Source of the DNA: SZUA-368 sp028533045
GTDB lineage: Bacteria > Spirochaetota > Spirochaetia > DSM-2461
Length of the DNA: 64,000 bases
Direction: 5' to 3'
NCBI GenBank assembly: GCA_050031985.1
Contig: JBNAIG010000019.1
Location: forward strand, 211,114-275,113
In this document: positions 8,545 through 17,319 of the stretch, piece by piece
How positions within the stretch are numbered: position 1 is the first letter of the stretch
Layout: each line of letters starts with the position of its first letter
Notes under the pieces: generated by a model
The model's database searches: none
Told to the model about the DNA's origin: nothing
The model's input: the letters and a program-made list of their open reading frames with translations, nothing else
Translations under genes and position numbers: made by a program

Positions 8545-8760
8545 ATGGCTAAAGGAAAAGTGACTTTTATTACGGATAGGTGCAAGGGCTGCGGGCTCTG
8601 TGTTAACGCCTGTCCCAAGGAGATTCTGGAAATAGACCGGACGACCCTCAATAAAAACGGATATCAGCCGGCCCATATAGCAAAGCCGGAAGAGTGCATC
8701 GGCTGTGCCGCCTGCGCCCTCATGTGTCCCGATCAAGTAATCACAGTGGAAAGGGAGTAG
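8545..8760 (+). CDS. 2-oxoacid:ferredoxin oxidoreductase, delta (ferredoxin) subunit
   Basis: 71-residue 2[4Fe-4S] ferredoxin subunit that passes electrons from the catalytic subunits to soluble ferredoxin. Two complete motifs are visible: CKGCGLCVNACP (C13, C16, C19, C23) and CIGCAACALMCP (C51, C54, C57, C61). The ATG at 8545 is chosen over an in-frame GTG at 8539 because GGGAG lies 5 nt before it. It is the first gene of a four-gene operon (delta, alpha, beta, gamma), 3 bp before the alpha gene. Confidence 0.92.
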   Translation: MAKGKVTFITDRCKGCGLCVNACPKEILEIDRTTLNKNGYQPAHIAKPEECIGCAACALMCPDQVITVERE

Positions 8761-8763
8761 AGA

Positions 8764-9825
8764 ATGGCAAAAGTTCTAATGAAAGGTAATGAGGCCCTTT
8801 GTGCCGCAGCCATTAAAGCGGGCTGCCGTTATTTTTTCGGATACCCCATCACCCCCCAGAACGAGGTCCCCGAGTACATGTCCCGGGAACTACCCAAAGT
8901 CGGGGGCTGTTTTGTTCAGGCCGAATCGGAAGTCGCCGCCATTAACATGGTGTACGGCGCCGCCGGTTCGGGAGCGCGGGTAATGACATCTTCCTCCAGC
9001 CCGGGAATCGCCCTAAAGCAGGAAGGAATCAGCTACATCGCCGGGGCGGAACTGCCCTGTCTCATCGTCAATATCATGCGCTCCGGGCCCGGACTAGGCG
9101 GTATTCAGCCGGGACAGGCCGACTATTACCAGGTTACCAGGGGCGGAGGAAACGGGGACTACAATTACCCCGTATACGCCCCCTATTCCATACAGGAAAT
9201 GGCGGACCTTACCATAAAAGCCTTCCATGTGGCCGACAAGTACCGTACCCCCGTTATGATCTGCGGCGACGGAATGCTTGGACAGATGATGGAAGCGGTG
9301 GAGTTCCCCGAGGAGGAAGTGACCGAACTTCCCGAAAAACCCTGGGCCGCCACGGGAACACAGGGAAAGCGCAAACCCAATGTCATAAACTCTTTGGACA
9401 TTGTTCCCGAGTCTCTCGAAAGACATTGTCGTGACCTTGATGCCAAGTGGCAGGAAATCAGGAAAAACGAGTGCCGCGTAGAGATCCTGGATGTGGACAA
9501 GGCCGACGTGGTTGTCACAGCCTACGGCACGGTGGCACGAATCGCCATGAATGCCAAAAAAATCCTGGCAAAAGAGGGAATTACCCTGGGGATCATTCGG
9601 CCCATTACCATCTGGCCCTATCCCTATCACGCTTTTGATGAAATCGGCAAAGATTGCCAAGCCGTTCTCTGTGTGGAAATGAGCATGGGACAGATGCTGG
9701 ACGATGTGAAAATCGGCGTAAACGGGCGTCATCCGGTCCATTTTTATGGGCGGACCGGCGGCGTGGTTCCCCTGCAGGAAGAAATCGTGGACGAAGTGAA
9801 GAAGATACTGGGAGGGGCCAAGTGA
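8764..9825 (+). CDS. 2-oxoacid:ferredoxin oxidoreductase, alpha subunit
   Basis: 353 residues; the pyrimidine-binding and C-terminal domain subunit of a KorA/VorB-type enzyme that oxidatively decarboxylates a 2-oxoacid to acyl-CoA and reduces ferredoxin. Seen: GNEALCAAAIKAGCRYFFGY with PITPQNEVPEYM, the family start, and QAESEVAAINMVYGAAGSG which carries the catalytic-region Glu. The AYGTVARIA and IRPITIWPYP segments of domain II follow. 2-Oxoglutarate and branched-chain 2-oxoacids are both possible substrates. It ends in a GTGA overlap with the beta gene. Confidence 0.9.
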   Translation: MAKVLMKGNEALCAAAIKAGCRYFFGYPITPQNEVPEYMSRELPKVGGCFVQAESEVAAINMVYGAAGSGARVMTSSSSPGIALKQEGISYIAGAELPCLIVNIMRSGPGLGGIQPGQADYYQVTRGGGNGDYNYPVYAPYSIQEMADLTIKAFHVADKYRTPVMICGDGMLGQMMEAVEFPEEEVTELPEKPWAATGTQGKRKPNVINSLDIVPESLERHCRDLDAKWQEIRKNECRVEILDVDKADVVVTAYGTVARIAMNAKKILAKEGITLGIIRPITIWPYPYHAFDEIGKDCQAVLCVEMSMGQMLDDVKIGVNGRHPVHFYGRTGGVVPLQEEIVDEVKKILGGAK

Positions 9826-10565
9826 AAACCGTATTTGAACGAACCGAAGGATTAGTCGATGTTCCCACCCACTACTGTCCCGGCTGTACCCACGGTATAA
9901 TTCACCGTCTTGTTGGGGAAGTGCTGGAAGAGATGGATGCGCTGGGACAGAGCGTCGGAGTGGCTCCCGTAGGCTGCGCCGTCTTTGCCTATAACTATTT
10001 TAACTGCGACATGCAGGAAGCCGCCCATGGCCGGGCCCCTGCCGTAGCCACCGGGATAAAACGGGTGCTTCCCCAGAACGTAGTATTTACCTACCAGGGA
10101 GACGGAGACCTGGCCGCTATTGGTACGGCCGAAACGGTTCACGCCGCCGCCCGCGGGGAAAACATCACCATTATTTTTGTGAACAACTGTATCTACGGAA
10201 TGACCGGCGGTCAGATGGCGCCCACCACTTTGGAAGGGCAAAAAACCACCACCAGTCCCTACGGGCGAAAAAAGGAGTTCCAGGGAAGCCCCATCCGGGT
10301 CTGCGAAATGCTCTCCACCTTGGACGGCCCCGCCTTCCTGGAAAGAGTCTCCGTCCACAATCCCGCCCATGTGAGAAAGGCAAAAAATGCCATCCGCAAA
10401 GCCTTTGACGCCCAGGTTCAAAAGAAGGGATTTTCCCTGGTGGAAGTGCTCTCTACCTGCCCGACAAACTGGGGAATGCCCCCGGCAAAGTCGCTCGATT
10501 GGCTCGAAGAAAACATGATTCCCTACTATCCTTTGGGTAACTATAAAAACTGGGAGGATGCCTAA
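9822..10565 (+). CDS. 2-oxoacid:ferredoxin oxidoreductase, beta (TPP-binding) subunit
   Basis: 247 residues starting at the GTG at 9822, which overlaps the alpha stop (GTGA) and is preceded by GGGAGGGG. The frame is open further upstream inside the alpha gene, but that part is not homologous. Thiamine diphosphate binding is shown by GDGD (93-96) and VNNCIYGMTGGQ (120-131), and the early CPGC (19-22) is as in the KorB/VorB group. It makes the catalytic heteromer with alpha and gamma. Confidence 0.92.
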   Translation: MKTVFERTEGLVDVPTHYCPGCTHGIIHRLVGEVLEEMDALGQSVGVAPVGCAVFAYNYFNCDMQEAAHGRAPAVATGIKRVLPQNVVFTYQGDGDLAAIGTAETVHAAARGENITIIFVNNCIYGMTGGQMAPTTLEGQKTTTSPYGRKKEFQGSPIRVCEMLSTLDGPAFLERVSVHNPAHVRKAKNAIRKAFDAQVQKKGFSLVEVLSTCPTNWGMPPAKSLDWLEENMIPYYPLGNYKNWEDA

Positions 10566-11113
10566 TGGCCGAAGAACTGAACGAAGAAATAATAATCGCC
10601 GGATTCGGAGGACAGGGCGTCCTTTCCATGGGGATGCTGCTCGTTTATGCCGGTATGGTGGAAGGAAAAAATGTCTCCTGGCTCCCCAGCTACGGCCCGG
10701 AAATGCGGGGCGGAACGGCCAACTGCAACGTCATCCTCTCCGACGGAATGGTGGGAAGTCCGGTCATCTCAAAAGCGGACAGCCTCATAGTCATGAATCA
10801 GCCCTCCCTGGAAAAGTTCGAATCCTTCGTAAAACCGGGCGGGCGTATTCTGGTAAACAGCGATCTGGTGGATAAAAAAGTGACCCGCAGCGATGTGGAA
10901 GCGGTCTATTTGCCGGTTAACTTCACTGCCCAGGCCTGCGGAAACGACAAAGCGGCCAACGTGGTCATGATGGGAGCCTATACCGCCCTCACCGGATTTC
11001 CCGGTAAAGAAGCGGTTCATCAGGCTTTTGAAAAAGTCTTTGGCCCCAAAAAAGCTCATCTCATACCCCTTAACGAAGAAGCCTTCGCCAAAGGACAGGA
11101 GCTGGTGCAATAG
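10565..11113 (+). CDS. 2-oxoacid:ferredoxin oxidoreductase, gamma subunit
   Basis: 182 residues, KorC/PorG family, which binds CoA. Family landmarks: IIAGFGGQGVLSMGMLL at the N-terminus, SYGPEMRGGTANCNVILSD in the middle, and NVVMMGAYTALTGF near the end. Start ATG shares its A with the beta stop codon. It is last in the operon and is followed by a GC-rich hairpin element rather than a classical terminator. Confidence 0.92.
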   Translation: MAEELNEEIIIAGFGGQGVLSMGMLLVYAGMVEGKNVSWLPSYGPEMRGGTANCNVILSDGMVGSPVISKADSLIVMNQPSLEKFESFVKPGGRILVNSDLVDKKVTRSDVEAVYLPVNFTAQACGNDKAANVVMMGAYTALTGFPGKEAVHQAFEKVFGPKKAHLIPLNEEAFAKGQELVQ

Positions 11114-11293
11114 GGGCGGGTCTTCACGGCAGGCCGTGAAGACCGGGCCGCTCCGGGACTGCGGGCGCCGCACCGCGGGGCTACTTCGTGCGCCCCGCTG
11201 CGCCCTCCGGCCGGTCCGTCACTTCGCTTACGCTCCGTTCCGTCCCGTCGCCTCCTTCCAGTCGGCCCCCTCCGGTCCCTCCCGCAAAAGAAA
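11114..11293. repeat. GC-rich extragenic hairpin element
   Basis: About 180 bp between convergent genes, much more GC-rich than its surroundings and without a plausible gene. It begins with a perfect 12-bp stem (11119-11130 with 11133-11144, arm GGTCTTCACGGC, 2-nt loop) and has a second stem GCGGGGC/GCCCCGC (11175-11181, 11192-11198). The rest is a low-complexity run of CTTCG, CGCTCCG and GTCCG pieces. It resembles dispersed extragenic palindromic elements of some treponemes, but no second full copy is seen in this window. It may also act as the 3' end for the oxidoreductase operon, though no T-run follows. Confidence 0.5.
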
Positions 11294-11683
11294 CTACTGC
11301 TGGGGCGGTCTTCCCTGGCCCTGCTGTCCCTGGGACATCATATTTTCCTGGACCTTTTCGTAGGTTTTAATCTGTTTTTTCGTCAGACAGGCGGTTAACT
11401 TGGCGTCCATCTCCTCTTTGATGGCTTCCATATCTTCCCGGGCCGGTCTCTGGCCGCTTTCCATCATGGCCTGCATTTTTTCACCCATCTCTGTAAAGGC
11501 ATTCAGGAATACCTCTTCCTGTTCAGGGGTCAGGTCCAGTTCTCCGTCCCACATGGCCAGCTGTTCTTCCGCAGAGGGAGGTCCGGGGGGACGCTGTCCC
11601 TGTTGTCCCTGCTGATTTTGCTGGGCGCTCAGGGCAAAGGCGATTACTGTAAATAGCACTATAGGAATAATGGCTTTTTTCAT
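11294..11683 (-). CDS. Small periplasmic Gln/Pro-rich protein, LTxxQ (Spy/CpxP)-like
   Basis: 129 residues with a signal peptide (MKKAIIPIVLFTVIAFALSA). The mature part begins with a Gln/Gly/Pro-rich run, has a helical core DLTPEQEEVFLNAFTEMGEKM followed by a second helix MDAKLTACLTKKQIKTYEKV, and ends in a second Gln/Gly/Pro-rich tail. LTPEQ and LTKKQ resemble the LTxxQ motifs of Spy/CpxP periplasmic chaperones, but the protein is short and the match rests on these motifs only. It stands alone with its own upstream AT-rich promoter region. Confidence 0.55.
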   Translation of the reverse strand: MKKAIIPIVLFTVIAFALSAQQNQQGQQGQRPPGPPSAEEQLAMWDGELDLTPEQEEVFLNAFTEMGEKMQAMMESGQRPAREDMEAIKEEMDAKLTACLTKKQIKTYEKVQENMMSQGQQGQGRPPQQ

Positions 11684-11875
11684 TATTGTTCTCCTGTAAA
11701 GTAGTTTTGTTTTATATAAACGTTTCTGTTTCCTGAATTGTAAGTTGGGGGCAAAGGAAAATAAAGGCTTATCCTGTTTTTGCAGGTGAAAGTGAGGTGA
11801 AAATTGCCCATTCCTGTATAAATGTTTATTTGGGTAAAGTTGTATAATGGGGTCTTTGTGAATTATAATGAAGTA

Positions 11876-12574
11876 ATGAAAAAGTTGGTTGCTTTACTTC
11901 TTATATCCGGGGTGCCTCTTTTTGCCCAGGACAAGGCTATGGAAGGAATTCATCTCCATATGGGATTGGATACGCCTCCCCATTGGGAAAGATCAAAGGA
12001 AAACATAAGAATCTTTGATGAACTTTCCCGCCGTCTGGGTTTTACCTATGATTATGAAAATTATCCCGCTTCCCGTTTGAATTTTCTTGTTGAAAGGGGA
12101 GCGGTGGACGGCCAGTTCATGAAAACCTATGGCTACGGGGAAAGCCAGCCCAACCTGGTACGCCTTCCCACATCCTATTTTACCCAGACGATTCAGGCCT
12201 ACTCCCAATCTTTCGGAATCCAGGTAAACAGTTGGAGTGATCTGGAACATTATTCGCTGGTGATTATGAGAGGAATCCAGGCTTTTGACAGCCCCCTGTC
12301 CACGTATCTCCCGGAGAAGGAGGTTATCGAATTAAAGGATATAAAATCCTGTGTGCAGTTTGTCGAGTCCGGGCGGGCCCAGGTGACCCTTCTCTCCGAT
12401 TTTCTGGCCGAGCAGATGAGAATAGACTCCGATTTTGACCTTCATCTGGCGGGGGACCTGAATGAGCACGATATGTACTTTTATCTTCATCGCTCCTTTG
12501 AGGAGTATATTCCTCTTATGGATGCCGCTTTAAATGATATGATGGCAGAAGGTTTTTTTACTCCCAAAAATTGA
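11876..12574 (+). CDS. Periplasmic solute-binding-like protein, copy 1
   Basis: 232 residues from the ATG at 11876, chosen because MKKLVALLLISGVPLFAQ is a good signal peptide; the frame is open to 11822. The mature part resembles family 3 extracellular solute-binding proteins (IFDELSRRLGFTYDYENYP, then a hinge region and DLHLAGDLNEHDMYFYLHR). It is about half identical to the next gene, so the two are a tandem duplication. No permease or kinase is adjacent. It could feed a transporter elsewhere or act as a sensor. The ribosome site is weak. Confidence 0.65.
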   Translation: MKKLVALLLISGVPLFAQDKAMEGIHLHMGLDTPPHWERSKENIRIFDELSRRLGFTYDYENYPASRLNFLVERGAVDGQFMKTYGYGESQPNLVRLPTSYFTQTIQAYSQSFGIQVNSWSDLEHYSLVIMRGIQAFDSPLSTYLPEKEVIELKDIKSCVQFVESGRAQVTLLSDFLAEQMRIDSDFDLHLAGDLNEHDMYFYLHRSFEEYIPLMDAALNDMMAEGFFTPKN

Positions 12575-12605
12575 AAATACTTTGGGAGTCGACTAACATT
12601 AAAAC

Positions 12606-13292
12606 ATGAGAAAGTTCTGTTTAATCTTCTTCCTCTCCCTTGGGGCACTCTTTGCTCAGGAAAAGCCTATGGCCGGTGAGCACCTGAAGATGGGATTGGG
12701 GTTTTCTCCGGAGTGGGAAACGGCAAAATTCATTATTACCATTTTTGATGAGTTATCCCAACGGTTGGGGTTCAGCTATGAATACGCTCAATATCCTCCT
12801 TCGAGACTCTCCCTGCTAACCGAGTCGGGTGAATTGGACGGAGAGTTGTTTAAAACCTATGCCTACGGAGAGAGCCGTTCCTATTTATCCCGAGTCCCCA
12901 CCTCCTATATTTCCCAAACTCTGGAAGTCTATTCCTCCTCTCAAACAATCCGGATTGAGACTTGGGAGGATATGAGTGAGTATACCCTGGCTTTGAAAAG
13001 AGGAATCCAGGCAATAGAAGGACCGGTTGCCCTATACCTAAACGAAGCGGATATCGTCGGTTTGAATGATATGGTCTCCTGTGTCAGTTTTGTCGAAAAG
13101 GGCCGGGCCGATCTTACCGTATTATCCGATTTTATTGCGAATCAGATGAAGCATGAGGGAAACTTGAATCTTCACCTTGTGGGAAAGCTTGATGAAATAG
13201 AGATGTATTTCTATCTAGGGAGTTCCTATGATGAATATATTCCCCTCATTGACGAAACCCTCCGGCAAATGAAAGATGAAGGTTTCTTCTAG
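12606..13292 (+). CDS. Periplasmic solute-binding-like protein, copy 2
   Basis: 228 residues with signal peptide (MRKFCLIFFLSLGALFAQ). Paralogue of the preceding protein along its full length: shared blocks include FDELSxRLGF, PxSRL, KTYxYGES, RGIQA, SCVxFVExGRA and EYIPL. The 31-bp spacing suggests co-transcription. Its stop codon overlaps the convergent isomerase gene by 4 bp. Ligand unknown; divergence in the middle (for example SRSYLSRVP against SQPNLVRLP) could mean different ligands. Confidence 0.65.
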   Translation: MRKFCLIFFLSLGALFAQEKPMAGEHLKMGLGFSPEWETAKFIITIFDELSQRLGFSYEYAQYPPSRLSLLTESGELDGELFKTYAYGESRSYLSRVPTSYISQTLEVYSSSQTIRIETWEDMSEYTLALKRGIQAIEGPVALYLNEADIVGLNDMVSCVSFVEKGRADLTVLSDFIANQMKHEGNLNLHLVGKLDEIEMYFYLGSSYDEYIPLIDETLRQMKDEGFF

Positions 13293-14098
13293 AGGAACTG
13301 CTCCACATATTTTCCCGCCCGGCGATACTCTTCATCGCTTTTTAGATGTTCCAGCATGAGGGGCATATCACTGTCTATTTTATCCATTTCCCTAATGTAG
13401 GTCTGATACTCCAGAATGCCCTTTCCCGGTTCACATTCGCGAATCTCAATAGGGAAGGCCTCTCCCAGGGCAATATCCTTACCGTGGCAGCTTTTGGTAT
13501 AAGGTCCCAGTTTTTTTATAGCCTTCTTTAAGAACTCACCGTTTTCATAGTAATTTTCCAGGTTGTAAATTAGGTTTACCGGGTCAAAATGAACGGCAAA
13601 GCTCTTGCGGTCAATCGATTTAATCAGCCGCAAGTAATCTTCCACGGTCCGGGGGAAGATCCATGGCATACACTCCAGGGTAAAAAACGTATTCCGGGGC
13701 TGAACTTCGTCGATAATTTTTTGGACCGATTTGACTATGAGCTCAAAGGTCTCTTCCTGTAGATTTTCCTTGTGAGGACCTTTTTTACGTTTTCGCGAAC
13801 CGGCGGTGGTAACACAGCAGCGGGCGCCCAGTTCCTCGGCCAGTTGAAGCTGCTCTATGCAGTAGGCGAGGGACTCCTTCCGTTCATCCTCATAGGCGGA
13901 GGCCATATTGCTCCAGCTGTGGACCTCTGCCAGGAGAATGTCCGATTCCGTTGCCGCCTGGAGGTATTCAGCCTTAAGGGCGCTTTCCCCATCAGCCTTA
14001 ACCGGGCAAAAGGCGGCCCGGCAGTTACGGCTTTTCAGTTGCTTAATCCAGTCTTCAGGGCCACTAAAACCTTCCACAAGATGCATTCCTAGTCTCAC
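13289..14098 (-). CDS. Sugar phosphate isomerase/epimerase-like TIM barrel
   Basis: 269 residues of the xylose isomerase-like/AP endonuclease 2 superfamily. Metal-site features expected for the family are visible: FTLECMPW (Glu on strand 5), VHFDPVNL (His/Asp), KSCHGKDI (His), and LEHLKSDEEY near the C-terminus. These enzymes isomerise or epimerise sugars or cyclitols in the cytoplasm. It lies 23 bp downstream of an iron alcohol dehydrogenase gene, so the two likely form an operon for a polyol or sugar pathway. Substrate unknown. Confidence 0.75.
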   Translation of the reverse strand: MRLGMHLVEGFSGPEDWIKQLKSRNCRAAFCPVKADGESALKAEYLQAATESDILLAEVHSWSNMASAYEDERKESLAYCIEQLQLAEELGARCCVTTAGSRKRKKGPHKENLQEETFELIVKSVQKIIDEVQPRNTFFTLECMPWIFPRTVEDYLRLIKSIDRKSFAVHFDPVNLIYNLENYYENGEFLKKAIKKLGPYTKSCHGKDIALGEAFPIEIRECEPGKGILEYQTYIREMDKIDSDMPLMLEHLKSDEEYRRAGKYVEQFL

Positions 14099-14121
14099 AC
14101 GTTTCTCCTTGGTTTATCTTT

Positions 14122-15285
14122 TTACCGATAAGCTTTCGTTATGATCTCTTCCGTATTCTTTACGGTCAGCTTTTTTCGATCCCGTTCAAAAAGTCCTCCC
14201 ATAGCTTCATGGGCATTTTGAGCCAAGCGGGGAAGTTCTTCCGGGGTGATGCCGTAATCGGACATCTTAAGCTTATCCACCGCGCAGGATTTCTGCAGCT
14301 TTAAAAGGCCCGTGAGGCATCCGTCGGCACTGGCTTCTTCGCCCATGGCTTTGCCTATTAAGGCCATCCTGTCGGGGCATATCTCTTTGAACCGGGTAAA
14401 ATAGGAGAGGCTTAGCATAATTAAACCGGCTCCATGGGGTAATTCGGGATGGAAGGCGCTTAAGGCGTGTTCCATGGAGTGTTCCGAGGTGCATGAGGAA
14501 GTGGATTCCACCAGGCCGGAAATCGTATTGGCCAGGGCCACGTTGGTTCTGGCTTCCAAGTCGGAGCCCTCCGTAACGGCCTTGGGCAGCCACTGGGTAA
14601 GAAGTTCAATACTTTTTAGGGCATAGGCATCGCTTAAGGGTGTGGCTATGTTGGACATGACACCTTCGGCGGCATGAAAAAAGGCGTCGAAACCTTGGTA
14701 GGCTGTGAGGTGGGAAGGTACGGAAAGCATCAGCTCCGGATCGATAATTGAGGCAAACGGGTAGGTTTCGTCGGTTCCAAAGCCTATCTTTTCTGTGGTC
14801 TCCCTATTGGTAATAACCGTCCAGGGGTCGGCTTCTGTGCCTGTTCCGGCGGTCGTTGTAATGGCTACAATGGGAAGGACTCCCTTTTTCACTGGCTGTC
14901 CTTTTCCTGTTCCGTTGACGACATAATCCCAGTAATCTCCGGGATTGACAGCCATTAGAGCTATGCTTTTGGCCGAATCAATGCTACTTCCCCCTCCCAG
15001 ACCCAATACAAAGTCGCATTGTTCCCTGCGTGCTAGTTCGGCCCCTTTCATAACGTGGTCCTTTATGGGGTTGGGCAGTATTTTGTCAAAAATCACCGAG
15101 TCGACATCGTTCTTTTTTAACAGATTGACAACCCGGTCCAAGTAACCGTATTTCTTCATGGAGGTTCCCGCAGAAAGAACCACAAGGGCTTTGCCCCCGG
15201 GTAATTCCATGGTTCCCAGTTCGTCCAGTTTTCCCGGACCAAAAATCAATCTGGTGGGTATGAAGTAATTAAAATTTACAGACAT
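14122..15285 (-). CDS. Iron-containing alcohol dehydrogenase
   Basis: 387 residues, group III (Fe-ADH) dehydrogenase. NAD(P) binding is shown by GLGGGSSIDSAKSIAL, and the metal site by FDAFFHAAEG (Asp and His four residues apart) with SMEHALSAFHPELPHGAGL (two further His). It reduces or oxidises alcohols, diols or lactaldehyde-like substrates; the specific one is not evident. First gene of a two-gene operon with the TIM-barrel isomerase. Confidence 0.88.
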   Translation of the reverse strand: MSVNFNYFIPTRLIFGPGKLDELGTMELPGGKALVVLSAGTSMKKYGYLDRVVNLLKKNDVDSVIFDKILPNPIKDHVMKGAELARREQCDFVLGLGGGSSIDSAKSIALMAVNPGDYWDYVVNGTGKGQPVKKGVLPIVAITTTAGTGTEADPWTVITNRETTEKIGFGTDETYPFASIIDPELMLSVPSHLTAYQGFDAFFHAAEGVMSNIATPLSDAYALKSIELLTQWLPKAVTEGSDLEARTNVALANTISGLVESTSSCTSEHSMEHALSAFHPELPHGAGLIMLSLSYFTRFKEICPDRMALIGKAMGEEASADGCLTGLLKLQKSCAVDKLKMSDYGITPEELPRLAQNAHEAMGGLFERDRKKLTVKNTEEIITKAYR

Positions 15286-15424
15286 AGGGCTAACTCCTTT
15301 CCTACTATCATAGAACAGTTTTCTTCGTAAGGGAAATTTTTTCCTGTATTACAACGCTCTATGGAAAGAAAAACCCATGTGGATTTTGAGAGATAACTGT
15401 GTTATGCTGACTCCACGGAGAATT

Positions 15425-16423
15425 ATGATGATCATCAAAACCACTTCCTATCCCCGGGCGGCTCTTATCGGTAATCCGTCGGACGGCTATTTTGGTAAAA
15501 CCATTGCCTTTACCTACGCCAATTTTCAGGCGGATATTACCCTTTATCCTACAGATGAGCTGCGCATTCTTCCGGGCCAGCGCGATGTGTCCCGTTACGG
15601 CAGCATTGCCTCATTGAATGAAGATGTGAACCACTTTGGCTATTACGGCGGTGTCCGGCTGATTAAAGCGGCCATTCGGAAGTTCTACCTTTGGTGTGAG
15701 GAACAGGACAAATCCCTTCATAATCGGAACTTTACCATCCGTTACCACTCCAGTATTCCCCTTCATTTGGGAATGGCCGGTTCCAGCGCCATAATTACGG
15801 CAACCATGCGGGCCCTTATGGAATTTTACTCCGTGGAAATCCCCCAGCCCCTCATGGCTAATTTGATTTTGTCTGTGGAGACGGAAGAGTTGGGCCTGGG
15901 AGCGGGCCTTCAGGACCGGGTGGCCCAGGTGTATCAAGGGGTGACCTTTATGGATTTTGACAAAACCCATATGGAAGCGCGGGGCTATGGGACATACGAG
16001 CCACTGAAGCTTCCCGGGGATATCCTCTTTTATATTGCCTATAAACGGGATAACTCGGAAAGTTCCGAAGTGGTCCATAACGACCTTCGTTATCGTTACG
16101 AGAAGGGCGATGAAGACGTGGTCCGGGCGATGACCCGCTTTGGTGAAATCAGCCTGGAGTTTCGAAAAGCCCTGAGCGAGGGGAACTATGAATCGGTTCA
16201 CCGCTTGATGGATGACAATTTTAATCTGCGTCGGAGTATTATGAATATTAGCCGGGAAAACCTGGCCATGGTGGAAGCGGCCCGTTCTGCGGGAGCCTCG
16301 GCTAAATTTACCGGCTCCGGAGGGGCGATCATAGGCTCCTGCCCCAACGAGAAGACCCTTGAGAAACTTAAAGAGACATTAAACGGCCGGGGAATCGATC
16401 TTTTCCTTCCCCGCATTGTATAG
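15425..16423 (+). CDS. GHMP kinase, glucuronokinase-like
   Basis: About 332 residues. The start is taken at the ATGATG at 15425/15428 behind ACGGAG; the frame is open to 15377 but the extra residues do not look homologous. The N-terminus (ARAALIGNPSDGYFGKTIA type, then FQADITLYP) is very close to what I recall for plant glucuronokinases. The GHMP glycine loop is PLHLGMAGSSAI, and motif 3 is AKFTGSGGAIIG. Predicted to phosphorylate a sugar, most likely glucuronate, at C1. The galU gene follows 15 bp downstream, giving a kinase-plus-uridylyltransferase pair that could salvage a free sugar into a UDP-sugar. Substrate assignment is inference. Confidence 0.75.
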   Translation: MMIIKTTSYPRAALIGNPSDGYFGKTIAFTYANFQADITLYPTDELRILPGQRDVSRYGSIASLNEDVNHFGYYGGVRLIKAAIRKFYLWCEEQDKSLHNRNFTIRYHSSIPLHLGMAGSSAIITATMRALMEFYSVEIPQPLMANLILSVETEELGLGAGLQDRVAQVYQGVTFMDFDKTHMEARGYGTYEPLKLPGDILFYIAYKRDNSESSEVVHNDLRYRYEKGDEDVVRAMTRFGEISLEFRKALSEGNYESVHRLMDDNFNLRRSIMNISRENLAMVEAARSAGASAKFTGSGGAIIGSCPNEKTLEKLKETLNGRGIDLFLPRIV

Positions 16424-16438
16424 ATTCAGGAGATAAAC

Positions 16439-17311
16439 ATGGTTAAAAAAGCCGTCATACCCGCCGCAGGATTCGGGACAAGATTCCTGCCCGCCACAAA
16501 GAGTCAGCCCAAAGAGATGCTTCCTATTGTGGATACTCCCACCATTCAGTACGTGGTTCAGGAAGCTATTGATGCGGGAATCACCGATATTCTCCTTATT
16601 ATAGGCAGGGGAAAGCGGACCCTGGAAGAGTATTTTAGCAAGAATTATGAGCTGGAGGATCAGCTTAGGGAGAAGAAGAAACAGGCTGAATTGGACCTGA
16701 TTAACTTTATGCCCGACAACGTGGCTGTTCACTTTATCTGGCAGCACGAACAGAACGGACTGGGCGATGCGGTTCGTTACGCCCGCCATCATGTGGGGGA
16801 TGAGCCTTTCGCGGTTCTTTTGGGCGATACGGTTCTGGAATCCTTTACGGACAAGCCTGTTATCGGGCACCTCATAGATGTGTATGACCGTTTTGAAGAG
16901 GGCGTTTTTGCCCTGGAAGAGGTGGCTCCCGAGCTGGTAAGCCGTTACGGCGTTATCGACGGGGAAGACCTGGGTGACCGCATCTACCGCATCGGCGACA
17001 TGGTGGAAAAGCCCGCCGTAGAGGAGGCTCCTTCCAATTTAGTTGTGGCCAGCCGCTACGTGCTGCCCCCGGAAATCTTTACCGCCCTCGATGTGGTTCC
17101 TCCCGGCAAGGGGGGCGAAATCCAGCTTACCGATGCGCTTAGGCTCATTATGAAGGATCAGCCTATGTACGGCTACAAGGTGGATGGTATCCGCCATGAC
17201 ATGGGAAACAAACTGGAATTCCTCAAGACCAATATCCATTACGGGCTTAAGCACAAGGATTTGGCCGAAGGGCTTAAGGAGTATTTGAAAGAGCTGGTTA
17301 AGTCGTTTTAA
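16439..17311 (+). CDS. galU: UTP--glucose-1-phosphate uridylyltransferase
   Basis: 290 residues, full length for bacterial GalU. The nucleotide-binding N-terminus AAGFGTRFLPATKSQPKEML is complete, VLLGDTV marks the metal Asp region, and EKPA and GKGGEIQLTDAL are typical. It converts glucose-1-phosphate and UTP to UDP-glucose for glycan synthesis; with the kinase just upstream it may also accept other sugar-1-phosphates. Good ribosome site (AGGAGA) 15 bp after the kinase stop. Confidence 0.95.
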   Translation: MVKKAVIPAAGFGTRFLPATKSQPKEMLPIVDTPTIQYVVQEAIDAGITDILLIIGRGKRTLEEYFSKNYELEDQLREKKKQAELDLINFMPDNVAVHFIWQHEQNGLGDAVRYARHHVGDEPFAVLLGDTVLESFTDKPVIGHLIDVYDRFEEGVFALEEVAPELVSRYGVIDGEDLGDRIYRIGDMVEKPAVEEAPSNLVVASRYVLPPEIFTALDVVPPGKGGEIQLTDALRLIMKDQPMYGYKVDGIRHDMGNKLEFLKTNIHYGLKHKDLAEGLKEYLKELVKSF

Positions 17312-17319
17312 AAGGGTGA

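Noticed and set aside
9654..9821. N-terminal extension of the oxidoreductase beta subunit
   Set aside because: The frame is open, but the region codes for the end of the alpha subunit, and the GTG at 9822 has a good ribosome site and the family-typical N-terminus.
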